Of a stretch of DNA of 64,000 bases, positions 1 to 8,658 are shown one piece after another. Position 1 is the first letter of the stretch, and the number at the start of each line of letters is the position of its first letter. The stretch is from NCBI GenBank assembly GCA_964626565.1, contig CAZVFX010000014.1, forward strand, positions 19,232 to 83,231, given 5' to 3'. This DNA comes from CAZVFX01 sp964626565. GTDB taxonomy: Bacteria > Myxococcota_A > UBA9042 > CAIXZC01. Both the position numbers and the translations under genes were made by a program. The notes beneath the pieces were generated by a model, which saw nothing but the letters and a program-made list of their open reading frames with translations, was not told the origin of the DNA and searched no databases.

Positions 1-1601
1 TCCACAATGTCCATGATCCTGTCGAAGCTGGTGATTTCTTCTGTGGGTTGCAGGATGTCTTCCAGGGTTATGCCGTCGATGAATTCCATCGCGATGAACA
101 GGTTGTCCCCAATCTGTCCCATGTCGAACAGGGTCACGATGTTGGCGTGGTTGAGCGATGCCGTGGTCTTCGCTTCCCGGAGGAAATACCGGCGGGCCAT
201 TTCCGAGGGCACCTGGTTCCTGAACAGGAATTTGAGAACTACTTCCCGCCCAAGCGTCTTATCAAAAGCCTTGTAGATGACGCCGTGGCCTCCCTGGCCA
301 ATCTTGTCTACCACGTCGTAGCGGTCGGAAAGCCCTGCTTTCTGCGGCATGGCCACTTCCACGTTGTCGGATGTCCTGACGTCCTCTTCCTCTGCCACCT
401 CCAGGCCCACGGCCATGGTCTGGGCCGCGGTGATGACCTGCTGCTCGAGACGATTCCGCCAGTTTTCGGCCTTCTCTCCTACCGGGCCTGACGCTTTGAA
501 CTGCCTGAGGTATTGCAGCGGAACGTCCGGGGTGTTGGTCTTCTCGCACAGGGTGCACAGGGCGAAGAGCGCGGGAGCGTTGCTCACTGCCATGCCCTTG
601 AACTCCATGATCTCAAGGTATTTCTTCTTGGCTCCTTCGAGGTCTCCCTGACCTTCAAGGATGCTGGCCACGGACATGGCCGCCTCCACATAGCCCTCAT
701 CCAGAGGAGTCAGGCGCTTGAAGAACTCGATGCCCAGGTCGTATTTCTCGAGCCGCATCATGATGTTGCCCAGAGCAAGCCAGTTCTTGTCGCGCTTGTA
801 GCACTCCACGACCTTGTTCCACTTGCCGGCGGCCTCGAACAGGCGGATGGCTGCTTCCATTTCGCCGATGCGCTCGAAGTGTTCCGCCGCGGTTTCGATG
901 TCGCCGGCCTGAAGTCTGGCCTTGGCCGCGGAGGCAGACTCTCCCACTTTTTCGTAGACTTGTGCGGCTTTTTCGTGGAGGCCGCCTTTGAAGAATGCGT
1001 CTCCCGCTTCTTTCAGTTTGCCCGCGATGTAGAAGCTCTTAGCTGCGTTGATGTAATCGCCCGTGGTTGCGTACCATGCGCCCATGATCGCGGCTGCCTT
1101 CTTTTTCTGCCCCAACTGGTTGAAGACCGCGGCCGCTTTTTGGTACTGCTTTGCCGTCAAGTAGGCCTTGGCTGCCTCGGGCAGTTTACCCGCCTGCATG
1201 AGGACGTTGGCCGCCAGTTCGGTGAGGCCTCCCTTCTCGTACTCTGCGGCAGCCGCGGCCTTGTTTCCCGCTTTCAGATAGCAGTTGGCCGCGGTTTCGT
1301 GTTCCTTGAGACTGGAGAAGATGCCTGCGGCCTGCTTGTGGTCGCCGACGTGCAAGTGTATTTTTGCCGCTTCCCGCAGTCGTCGGTGCTGAGTCAACAG
1401 GGCGATAGCATCCTGGTATCGCCCTGCATCCACCAGCAGCCGGGAGGCTTCAGCGACCTTGTGTGAATCAGCAAGCTTGGTGACGGTCTCTTCGATGGTT
1501 GCAGGGCTCTTGCGCAGCACAACAATCAAGACCAGAGTGAGGGCCACCAAACCGGCCGCGCCGATGGCCACCATGAAACCAAATGACAGAGCTGCAAACA
1601 T
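1..1601 (-). CDS. Membrane-anchored TPR Ser/Thr protein kinase, truncated by window edge
   Basis: The reading frame is open from an ATG at 1601 to the left edge, giving 533 visible residues. An AGGAGGT ribosome site lies at 1611-1617 and fixes the start. Seen: a hydrophobic segment at residues 2-28, then about 330 residues of short Ala-rich TPR-like helical repeats. From about residue 428 there is a eukaryotic-type kinase domain with glycine loop GQGGHGVIYKA (435-), the ATP-binding Lys in VVLKF (457) and the alpha-C Glu in REAKTTASL. The HRD and DFG motifs lie beyond the window. Known of the family: such kinases phosphorylate Ser/Thr; here the single N-terminal membrane segment would put repeats and kinase in the cytoplasm. 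It is divergent from the motility-like operon and built like the kinase at 32691-34751. Substrate unknown. Confidence 0.9.
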   Translation of the reverse strand, partial: MFAALSFGFMVAIGAAGLVALTLVLIVVLRKSPATIEETVTKLADSHKVAEASRLLVDAGRYQDAIALLTQHRRLREAAKIHLHVGDHKQAAGIFSSLKEHETAANCYLKAGNKAAAAAEYEKGGLTELAANVLMQAGKLPEAAKAYLTAKQYQKAAAVFNQLGQKKKAAAIMGAWYATTGDYINAAKSFYIAGKLKEAGDAFFKGGLHEKAAQVYEKVGESASAAKARLQAGDIETAAEHFERIGEMEAAIRLFEAAGKWNKVVECYKRDKNWLALGNIMMRLEKYDLGIEFFKRLTPLDEGYVEAAMSVASILEGQGDLEGAKKKYLEIMEFKGMAVSNAPALFALCTLCEKTNTPDVPLQYLRQFKASGPVGEKAENWRNRLEQQVITAAQTMAVGLEVAEEEDVRTSDNVEVAMPQKAGLSDRYDVVDKIGQGGHGVIYKAFDKTLGREVVLKFLFRNQVPSEMARRYFLREAKTTASLNHANIVTLFDMGQIGDNLFIAMEFIDGITLEDILQPTEEITSFDRIMDIV

Positions 1602-1720
1602 CTGCTTGAGACCTCCTGTGGGGACTTTAGCCCACCCTGCAGCGGCTTGCAAGTCTTACGTGCGTTTCCGTGGCGCCTGCGCGCCCCCAAAAAGTGAAGT
1701 ATTAATAGAGAACAATCTGT

Positions 1721-1749
1721 TTGACTTTACCCAAGAGTGCGGTTATAAC
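1721..1749 (+). promoter_or_regulatory. Putative sigma70-type promoter of the envelope-motor operon
   Basis: TTGACT at 1721-1726, a 17-base spacer and TATAAC at 1744-1749 lie 92 bases before the first gene of the operon, in the divergent gap after the TPR kinase. It is one of the best matches to a sigma70 promoter in the window. The gap 1602-1840 shows no other feature. Confidence 0.6.
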
Positions 1750-1840
1750 ACAAAGCAGAATTGCATTTTCGCTGGAATTTGCGTGTTTTCCAACGAAGGA
1801 ACACTGAGGAAAACGAAAAGCTATTGTGAGGGGTGAAACC

Positions 1841-2572
1841 ATGTTTCTGCGCTATATCCTGGCAGGAGCGGCCCTGGCCGTTGCACTGTTGATTATGTCT
1901 CCGGCCATGGCCCAGGATGCGCCGCTGGAACCGGATACGGGTCCGGCCGCCGCTGGTGGGCTGTACTCCGATTCACCGGCTGCTGCTCCGTCGGCGGCCG
2001 GCAAGTCGGAGAAGGACTACAAGGTGCGGCTACGCGAGATGGAGGAGCAGGTTGTAGGGCTGAAAGAGAAGATCTATGCAGCCAAGACCCGCCTCGTGCT
2101 GCTGAAGGAGAAGATTCTCTCGAACGTGGTCGCCGAGGCCTGGGCTATCATCGTGCACAAGAACGAGATCAGCTCGGCGTTCACGCTGGACCAGGTAATG
2201 TACTACATGGACGGCAAGAAGAAGTTCTTCATGCCCAACAAGGACGGCATTCTGGACAAGCAGCGGAGCATCGAGATTTTCTCCGGTAGCGTGGTGCCGG
2301 GCAACCACACAATCACGGTGGAGATGGTTTACAAGGGCACCGGTAAGGTGTTCACCTATTTGCAGGGATACAAATTCAAGATTACGTCGAAATACACCTT
2401 CTACGCGAGCCAGGGGCGCATTGTCAAAATCCAGGTAGTGGGCTACGAGAAGGGCGATTTCACGTACAGCCTTGAAGAGCGGCCGGCCGTGAAGTTCAAG
2501 GTCAGCCAGTATCAGTTCAACAAAGAGAACTTAGCCAAGCTGACCGGGGACAAAAAGGCGTTGGACGAATGA
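1841..2572 (+). CDS. Exported coiled-coil/beta-domain protein, first gene of envelope-motor operon
   Basis: 243 residues from the ATG at 1841, preceded by GAGGGG at 1828-1833; an in-frame GTG at 1826 is a less likely start. Seen: a signal peptide (residues 1-25, cut after AMA), an Ala/Pro/Ser-rich linker, a charged coiled coil at about 55-95, then a mostly beta domain to the C-terminus with alternating hydrophobic strands. I do not recognise a named family. Its last bases overlap the next TPR gene by ATGA, so the two are likely translated together. Its place at the head of an operon with TPR, ExbB/ExbD-like and TonB-like proteins suggests a periplasmic structural role, perhaps equivalent to a small Glt/Nfs component; this is inference. 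Confidence 0.85.
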   Translation: MFLRYILAGAALAVALLIMSPAMAQDAPLEPDTGPAAAGGLYSDSPAAAPSAAGKSEKDYKVRLREMEEQVVGLKEKIYAAKTRLVLLKEKILSNVVAEAWAIIVHKNEISSAFTLDQVMYYMDGKKKFFMPNKDGILDKQRSIEIFSGSVVPGNHTITVEMVYKGTGKVFTYLQGYKFKITSKYTFYASQGRIVKIQVVGYEKGDFTYSLEERPAVKFKVSQYQFNKENLAKLTGDKKALDE

Positions 2573-4929
2573 GGAAAGCTAGTCTAGTCGCGACCCTCCT
2601 GCTCGTTGCATTCCTCCTGCCGGCTCCGGCTGCGGGAGAGAAGGCCGGGACTTATATGTCTCAGGCTGAGCTCGAATTGAGCCAGGCCAGAAGGCTGCTG
2701 GGGGAACTCGAGGACGACGTGAAGGGCCTCACCGCTGAAGGGTACGCTTTTATACCTGAGGAACGCTACATAGATGCGCAGGTCTACTTTGACCTGAAGC
2801 ACTATGAGAAGGCAGCCCTGCTGCTTACCAGCCTGCTGGAAGACAAACGATTCACGGGAGACAAACGTTACTACGACGGCATAAAACTCCTTGGCATTTC
2901 GACTTACAATATGGGGAACCTCCAGGGGGCGCACCGCCAGTTTGAGAAGCTTCTGGATGCCGGAGTGTACAAGCCCACCGCCATTACCTATCTCATCGAA
3001 ATCGCCTCACGTTTGCAGAGGGTGGATGAGTTGAACCAGTTGGTGAAGCGAATCGATGCGACGGCCGCCGGCGACGGGCTTTTGTACGCTAAGGGCAAGG
3101 CGCTCTTTGTTGTTGGCCGTTACAGCGATGCAGTGAACGTGCTCAAGCGCATTTCGGCGTCGTCGCCGGAAGGGTTGAAATCGCATTACGTGTCGGGGGC
3201 CAGCCTGGTGGCGCTGAAGCGCAACGATGACGCCCGGCGCATGTTTGAGTTGGTGGTCAAGCAGAAGCCGGATGATGCCGACGGCAAGAAGGTTCAGGAG
3301 CTGGCCTATCTGGCTTTGGGCCGGCTGGCCTACGAGTCGGGCGAGTTCTCATCGGCCGCCGACTTCTATCAGAGAATCCCTCGCAAGTCGGAGTATTTCG
3401 AACAGGCTTTGTTCGAAGTGACTCACGTACATTTGCGGTGGGCGGCCCAGAAAGAGGACCCCCACGAGCGTTTTACCAGCTATTCGAAAGCCGAGGAGCT
3501 GCTTGATATTCTGGTGGGCATCACCAAGAACCCTGACGTTGCCAGGGAGGCGCGGGTGTTGCGCGGCCGCATCAGCATGTTCCTTGAGAAGTATGAGCAG
3601 GCCCGGGAATCATATCAGGAAGTTATCGACCAGTTCGCATCGACGTCCAGTGAACTGACCGATATCGCCAGCAGCCCGGAGAGTATCGACAGGTTCTTCC
3701 AGGCGATGATCCGGGGTGGCGATGCGGCTCGCGAACTCGACTTGTTCGTCTCGCGTGAAGTAGTTGAATGGATGCGGGTCCAGCCTTCCCTCGGGCGGGT
3801 CGTTGAAGTGCTCCTGGATGTCTCGAAGCAGCGAACCGCGCTGGAAGAGGCCAAGGAGATCTACGAGCAGTTGACTTACAGTCTCAATCAGCAGGCCGCC
3901 CGTGAGTTGTTCCCGGGGTTCTCTGATGCCTGGCTGAAGTCCCTGGAAATCGAGAATCGATTGCTTGAGGCGGACCGGGCGCTCCTGGAGTATGAAAAGT
4001 CCCTGGCCGGCGGCTACCTCAAGGGCACCAACCGTACCCGTGCCGACCAGATGACCAGAGACCGCGAGACGTTGCAAACCAGGTTGGCATCCGCGCCGCG
4101 GACGGTAGGCGCGTACCGCGCCCGCAGCCAGAACACGATGAATGACCTGCGGGCGATAAGCAGAGACGTCGACGAACAACTCCTGCGCATCGAAAAGATC
4201 CGTGAGCAGATCAATGCTATGCAGCGGTTGCTTAAGGAAGTGAAGTACAAAGGCAGTACGATGCTCGAGGTGAAGGACGAGGATCGACTGGACAAGGAGA
4301 TTCGCGCTGAAGGCGAGCGACTGCTGGCTCTGACGAAGGAAGCGGAGAAGATGCGGTCGATGGTCGAGAAGGAGATGTTGGTGGTGGAAGTGGGCGACCC
4401 CATGAGCGTCAGTGAGCGGGACGTCAAGGTCCAGCTTTGGCGCCAGCATCGGGAAGAGGCCGCCTTCTACATCGACGTGCGCGATAATATGAAACCTTCG
4501 GTTCAGAAGGGTATCGACAAGGCCAACTCGGCGAGGCGTGAAATCCTCCGGCTGTTGGATGCGCTGCGGATGGAGCAGGACCGAATCGATGTGAAGGCCC
4601 AGAAGCAGATTGTGTATTACAAGAAGATATTGGCCCGCGAGAAGATCCTCCTCGACAAGCGGGAGCGGGAACTGAAGGAGACCGAGCGCGCGGCGCTGAC
4701 TTTCGCGCGTCGGGTCGGCTCGGTTCTGCTCATGGAAGCGAAGGAAGACCTGGTGAAGGCGGTGGTAGAGGCGGACCTGGGCATCGTCGATCTGGCGTGG
4801 AAGCGCAAGCAGGTCGAGACGGAACGCATCGAGACTCTCCAGAAGGAGAAGGCTGAAGTGGTGGAGAAGCTGCGAGAAGAGCTGCGGGAAGTGATGGGCG
4901 ACGAGGACGAAGATTCGGGGCAGGACTAG
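2569..4929 (+). CDS. Exported TPR and coiled-coil protein (Glt-like)
   Basis: 786 residues with a signal peptide (1-23, ending PAPAAG). Residues about 30-350 are TPR-like helical pairs with typical A..Y....Y..A patterns (for example LLYAKGKALFVVGRYSDAV). Residues about 450-780 are a long, highly charged coiled coil rich in Glu, Arg and Lys with an acidic end. The start codon overlaps the previous stop (ATGA). Periplasmic TPR proteins such as GltD, GltE and GltI sit beside the AglRQS motor in Myxococcus; this protein has the right properties and context, but no one-to-one orthology can be claimed from sequence reading alone. Long antisense frames on the other strand are composition shadows. 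Confidence 0.9.
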   Translation: MRKASLVATLLLVAFLLPAPAAGEKAGTYMSQAELELSQARRLLGELEDDVKGLTAEGYAFIPEERYIDAQVYFDLKHYEKAALLLTSLLEDKRFTGDKRYYDGIKLLGISTYNMGNLQGAHRQFEKLLDAGVYKPTAITYLIEIASRLQRVDELNQLVKRIDATAAGDGLLYAKGKALFVVGRYSDAVNVLKRISASSPEGLKSHYVSGASLVALKRNDDARRMFELVVKQKPDDADGKKVQELAYLALGRLAYESGEFSSAADFYQRIPRKSEYFEQALFEVTHVHLRWAAQKEDPHERFTSYSKAEELLDILVGITKNPDVAREARVLRGRISMFLEKYEQARESYQEVIDQFASTSSELTDIASSPESIDRFFQAMIRGGDAARELDLFVSREVVEWMRVQPSLGRVVEVLLDVSKQRTALEEAKEIYEQLTYSLNQQAARELFPGFSDAWLKSLEIENRLLEADRALLEYEKSLAGGYLKGTNRTRADQMTRDRETLQTRLASAPRTVGAYRARSQNTMNDLRAISRDVDEQLLRIEKIREQINAMQRLLKEVKYKGSTMLEVKDEDRLDKEIRAEGERLLALTKEAEKMRSMVEKEMLVVEVGDPMSVSERDVKVQLWRQHREEAAFYIDVRDNMKPSVQKGIDKANSARREILRLLDALRMEQDRIDVKAQKQIVYYKKILAREKILLDKRERELKETERAALTFARRVGSVLLMEAKEDLVKAVVEADLGIVDLAWKRKQVETERIETLQKEKAEVVEKLREELREVMGDEDEDSGQD

Positions 4930-4954
4930 CCCCCGGGAGGCAAGGAAGGAAAAG

Positions 4955-7900
4955 ATGCGCTTGACTTTCGTCACATTCGTGTTGATTTGCCTGGCCGCGC
5001 CGGGAGCGACCCGGCTCGCTGCGCAAGAGGCTCCTCCGGTGGTGCCTGCCGACGACGTTGAGCCCGCTCCCGTCGAGCCGGATGTTGAGCCTGCAGTGGA
5101 GCCCGCCCCCGTCGAGCCGGTTGCCGAACCCGCGGTGGAACCGGTGCCTGAACCGGCTGCCGAACCGGCCACGGAACCGGCCACGGAACCGGCGGCAGCA
5201 CCTGATCCCCCCGAGCTGGCTGCTGAGCCTGGCGTGGAGCCGACCCCAGCTCCCGTCGACGCCCCTGCGGTGGAGCCTGAAGAACCCGCCGATGATGCCC
5301 AGGAGCAGGATTGGTTTGCAGAATACCGGGCGTTGGCGAAAGTCTACGGCGCCATGAATGACGACTACGTAAGTTCGCTGCAAGGTTATATGCGCGACGA
5401 AATCCAGGCGCGCATCCAGGCTTCCCAGGCAACTCGAGACGAAATGGTCATGAAGCTGAGTGAAGTCGAGGCTCGGCGCCGCAAAGCCGCGATGGACGCG
5501 GTAACCGCGTTTATCAAGCGATACGACAGGTACAAGGACGACCCGCAATATCGGGAGCACATCGCAGACGCGCTCTTCCGTCTTGCCGAAATGCACCGGG
5601 AACACGCTGAATACGAGATGGACCTTGATGCAAAGCTCTACGATCAGCGTATGAGGGAGTACGAGTGGGGGATTCGTCCCAGCCAGCCCCGGGAGGCCGA
5701 CGCGGATTACGGCCCGTCGCTCAGGCTGTACTCTCGGGTGGTCAACGAGTTCCCCGACTACCGCTACCGCGACATGGCCATGTACCTGATGGGGTATTAC
5801 CATCGGCTTTCCGAGAAGCTGGTGGAGTCCACGAGAGTGTTGAGGCGAATGGTCGCAGATTACCCCGAGAGCAAATTTGCCATGGGCTCCTGGATGCTCA
5901 TCGGCCATAACTCCTACGACGTGTCCAACTACAAGCTGGCTCTGGAGGCCTACTCCACGGTTGCGTCCAGGAAAGAGAACAACGAATACTATGAGGATGC
6001 GCTCTACCGGTTGGGGTGGGCCAGCTTCGAAGAGTTCAAGTACGTAGACGCCATCGGCGCCTTCCTCTCCCTGCTGGATCATGGAGAAGAGACCAAAGGG
6101 CAGAAGCGGCAGCGTTCGCTGTTGAGAAAAGAGGCCATCGAGAGTATCGCCAACTCCTTCGTCGACGAAGACTGGGACGGGGATGACCTGCCCGATTTCG
6201 AGGATCCCCAGCAGTTCACTCTTCGCGCTATGAAGTACATTACAAGAGGGCGCCCGTACGAGAAGGAGATTCTGAGGAAATATGCTGACCTCCTGTTCGA
6301 CCTTCAGGATGCCAAGCACTGGACCCAGGCGGTAATTGCATACGCTGAATACCTCAAGCAGAACCCCATGGATCCGGAAAACCCGCTCATCCACGACCGA
6401 ATGGTGTATTCCTACTATGAGTTGAGCCAGAATGCGGCCATTGCGCCCCCGGCCCGGATGCGCTACGCCGAGTTGGCTATGGAAGAGCGGCGGCGCATGG
6501 CGGCCCTCTACGGCAAGGGCAGTAAGTGGGCGGAGATGCACCGGTATGACGCTAAGGCGCTGAAGCTTGCGGCCAGCAAATTGGGTACGAACCTGCTGGA
6601 GCGCGCCCAACTGTTGCACCAGATGGCTCAGGAGCGTAAGGAAGAAACCAGCTCCGAGGAAGCAGCCCCGCTTTACCTGCGGGCGGCTTCGGCCTATGAA
6701 GACTACCTGGAGCAATTCCCTGAGTCGGCGAACTACGTCGAAATGCTGCGTCGTCTGGCGGACATCCAGATGTTTGGTCTGCATGACAATGCCAAGTCCG
6801 CTATTCTGTTCGCACGCATACGCGAAATGGATCGTAAGGACAACCCGTATCGGGAAGAGGCCGCAGAGTTGGCCATTGAAGCCCGGGCGAATCTCGTGGT
6901 GGAAGCGGCTGAACGCAACGATCCAGCGGTACCGATCCCGGAGAAGCTGTTCGACACGTCGGTGGGTACGACCATCGCGTCTATCGAGCTGGTGGACAAG
7001 AAGGATCCGACTGCGAAGAAGAAGGTCAACGCGGTGGAGATTCCGCCCGTGGTGATGGCCTGGATGGCCGACGCCCAGAAGTTCATCGACATGAATTTTG
7101 AGGGCAAGGAGAATCACGAGAAGAACGGCATGCTGGCGTACCTCATGGGGAAGATCTACCTGAGGTACGGGCACTTCGACGAAGCCCGAACGAGGCTCAA
7201 CGCGGTGCTCCAGGCTTACGGAACACATCCTTTGCTGTCGGTCTACTGCTACACCGACATTGCGCGTACCTACCGCTACGAAAACGACCTGGACAACCTG
7301 GAAACGGTGTCCCAGCGTATGATGAGCGAGGGTAAGGGCGACCCGGAATCGGTTGGAGACATCCTTGAGGGGATCAAGGATGCGAGACTCAAGGCGCGAT
7401 TCCAGCGGGCGGGCGGGTTGTTGGATCAGGCCAAGCAAGCCAAGGAAGAGGGCAAAATCAAGGAAGCCCGGGAGTTGTACTCCAAGGCAGCCAACGAGTT
7501 GGAATTGATCGTTGATGAGAATCCGAACTTCGACAAGGCCGACGTCTCCCTTCTGGAGGCGGCCAGGGCATATGAAGAGGTGCAACTCTATGACAAGGCG
7601 GCGACCCTCTATCGGCGCCTGGTTGAAGAGGACCGGTTCAAGAAGTCCGACTACCGGGAGATGGCCGTTCTGAACCTGGCGGAGAATTACGAGAAGTTCT
7701 TCAACTTCACCGGTGCGGTCACTACCTACCGGCGGTTGGTGCGGGAGTACTCGAAAGGCGACAACGTGAAGCGGGCGCTGTTGAAGATTGCGGAGCTGCT
7801 GGAGAACGACCAGCGCTACGTGGAAGCGGCCGAAGCGGTGCAGGAGTTCTTGTCGGCATACCCCAGGGACGAACGGGCCGGCAAACTGCTCTACCTGACC

Positions 7901-8650
7901 ACCAATCTGTATGAGAAGGGAAGTGACAAGAGCAACTCGGAGAAGGTGCTCAAGCGGTTCCTCAAGAAGCACGGTCGAGACAAGGATTTTGCGGTCAAGA
8001 GCATGACCGCCCAGCTCAAGTTGGGCCGTATGGCCGAGGAGAAGGGCAAGAAGAAAGATGCTCAGAAGCGGTTCAAGGAGGTCGTCAAGCTCTACGATTC
8101 CAACGGCTTACAGCCGGGCACGCGGGCGGCTTCGTTGTGTGCGGAAGCCAACTTCCGCCTGGCCGAGAGCAAGTTCTCTGAGTACGAACGGATTACCATT
8201 ACCGGAAAGTCGCGGCAGCAGCGTACCCGCATGAAGCAGAAACTCGACAAGCTCAAGGAGCTCCAGAATATCTACGGCACCATTAACAACTATGATGCCT
8301 ATGCGTGGACTGTGGCTGCCTACTTCAAGGCAGGGGCCTTGTGGAAGGACTTGTCGGATTCGTTGGCCAACGCCCCCTATCCGTCCGACTTGCCCCAGAC
8401 TGAGGAAGCCCAGTACCAGTATCAGATCCAGATGGGCGACGCCAAGGCCAGATTTGAAGACAAGGCCCGGAGCATCTGGCGTGAAGGGATCGAAATCGCT
8501 AAGAAGACCGGCGTTTTCAACGATTGGACATACAAGATCCTCGTGGAGTTGAACAAGTACGAGGAGGACCGACTGCGGTATCCCTTGTTCCGGGAGATCA
8601 AACAGTTGGTTTCTGATGAGCCGATTTTCCACTTTCCGTCGGGTCAGTGA
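4955..8650 (+). CDS. Very large exported TPR protein with Pro/Glu-rich N-terminal linker
   Basis: 1231 residues. The ATG at 4955 is preceded by AGGAAGGA. Seen: a signal peptide (1-24), then about 80 residues of Glu-Pro-Val/Ala repeats (roughly residues 33-112), then TPR-like helical repeats over most of the remaining length (for example ALYRLGWASFEEFKYVDAI and AATLYRRLVEE). The Pro/Glu linker resembles the extended periplasm-spanning segments of TonB-type proteins. It lies 25 bases after the previous gene and its stop overlaps the region of the next start, so it is part of the same operon. Probable role: scaffold between inner and outer membranes of a Glt/Nfs-like machine (inference). Confidence 0.9.
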   Translation: MRLTFVTFVLICLAAPGATRLAAQEAPPVVPADDVEPAPVEPDVEPAVEPAPVEPVAEPAVEPVPEPAAEPATEPATEPAAAPDPPELAAEPGVEPTPAPVDAPAVEPEEPADDAQEQDWFAEYRALAKVYGAMNDDYVSSLQGYMRDEIQARIQASQATRDEMVMKLSEVEARRRKAAMDAVTAFIKRYDRYKDDPQYREHIADALFRLAEMHREHAEYEMDLDAKLYDQRMREYEWGIRPSQPREADADYGPSLRLYSRVVNEFPDYRYRDMAMYLMGYYHRLSEKLVESTRVLRRMVADYPESKFAMGSWMLIGHNSYDVSNYKLALEAYSTVASRKENNEYYEDALYRLGWASFEEFKYVDAIGAFLSLLDHGEETKGQKRQRSLLRKEAIESIANSFVDEDWDGDDLPDFEDPQQFTLRAMKYITRGRPYEKEILRKYADLLFDLQDAKHWTQAVIAYAEYLKQNPMDPENPLIHDRMVYSYYELSQNAAIAPPARMRYAELAMEERRRMAALYGKGSKWAEMHRYDAKALKLAASKLGTNLLERAQLLHQMAQERKEETSSEEAAPLYLRAASAYEDYLEQFPESANYVEMLRRLADIQMFGLHDNAKSAILFARIREMDRKDNPYREEAAELAIEARANLVVEAAERNDPAVPIPEKLFDTSVGTTIASIELVDKKDPTAKKKVNAVEIPPVVMAWMADAQKFIDMNFEGKENHEKNGMLAYLMGKIYLRYGHFDEARTRLNAVLQAYGTHPLLSVYCYTDIARTYRYENDLDNLETVSQRMMSEGKGDPESVGDILEGIKDARLKARFQRAGGLLDQAKQAKEEGKIKEARELYSKAANELELIVDENPNFDKADVSLLEAARAYEEVQLYDKAATLYRRLVEEDRFKKSDYREMAVLNLAENYEKFFNFTGAVTTYRRLVREYSKGDNVKRALLKIAELLENDQRYVEAAEAVQEFLSAYPRDERAGKLLYLTTNLYEKGSDKSNSEKVLKRFLKKHGRDKDFAVKSMTAQLKLGRMAEEKGKKKDAQKRFKEVVKLYDSNGLQPGTRAASLCAEANFRLAESKFSEYERITITGKSRQQRTRMKQKLDKLKELQNIYGTINNYDAYAWTVAAYFKAGALWKDLSDSLANAPYPSDLPQTEEAQYQYQIQMGDAKARFEDKARSIWREGIEIAKKTGVFNDWTYKILVELNKYEEDRLRYPLFREIKQLVSDEPIFHFPSGQ
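5052..5290 (+). repeat. Degenerate Glu-Pro coding repeat
   Basis: Short in-frame repeats encode EPAPVEP, VEPAVEP and EPATEP units at the N-terminus of the 1231-residue TPR protein. Units are imperfect at DNA level. Similar Glu/Pro-rich stretches flank both ends of the next TPR lipoprotein. Confidence 0.8.
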
Positions 8651-8658
8651 GGATGAGG

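Noticed and set aside
513..1466. Plus-strand open frame of 317 codons over the truncated kinase
   Set aside because: Shadow of the minus-strand TPR kinase, which has a ribosome site, membrane helix and kinase motifs.
3610..5184. Minus-strand open frame of 524 codons with a Gly/Ser/Thr repeat N-terminus
   Set aside because: The apparent repeat is the complement of the Glu-Pro repeat in the real plus-strand gene.
4730..7972. Open frame of 1080 codons on the minus strand opposite the large TPR gene
   Set aside because: It mirrors the codon bias of the GC-rich plus-strand gene, lacks a plausible domain pattern, and the plus strand has signal peptide, TPRs and operon context.
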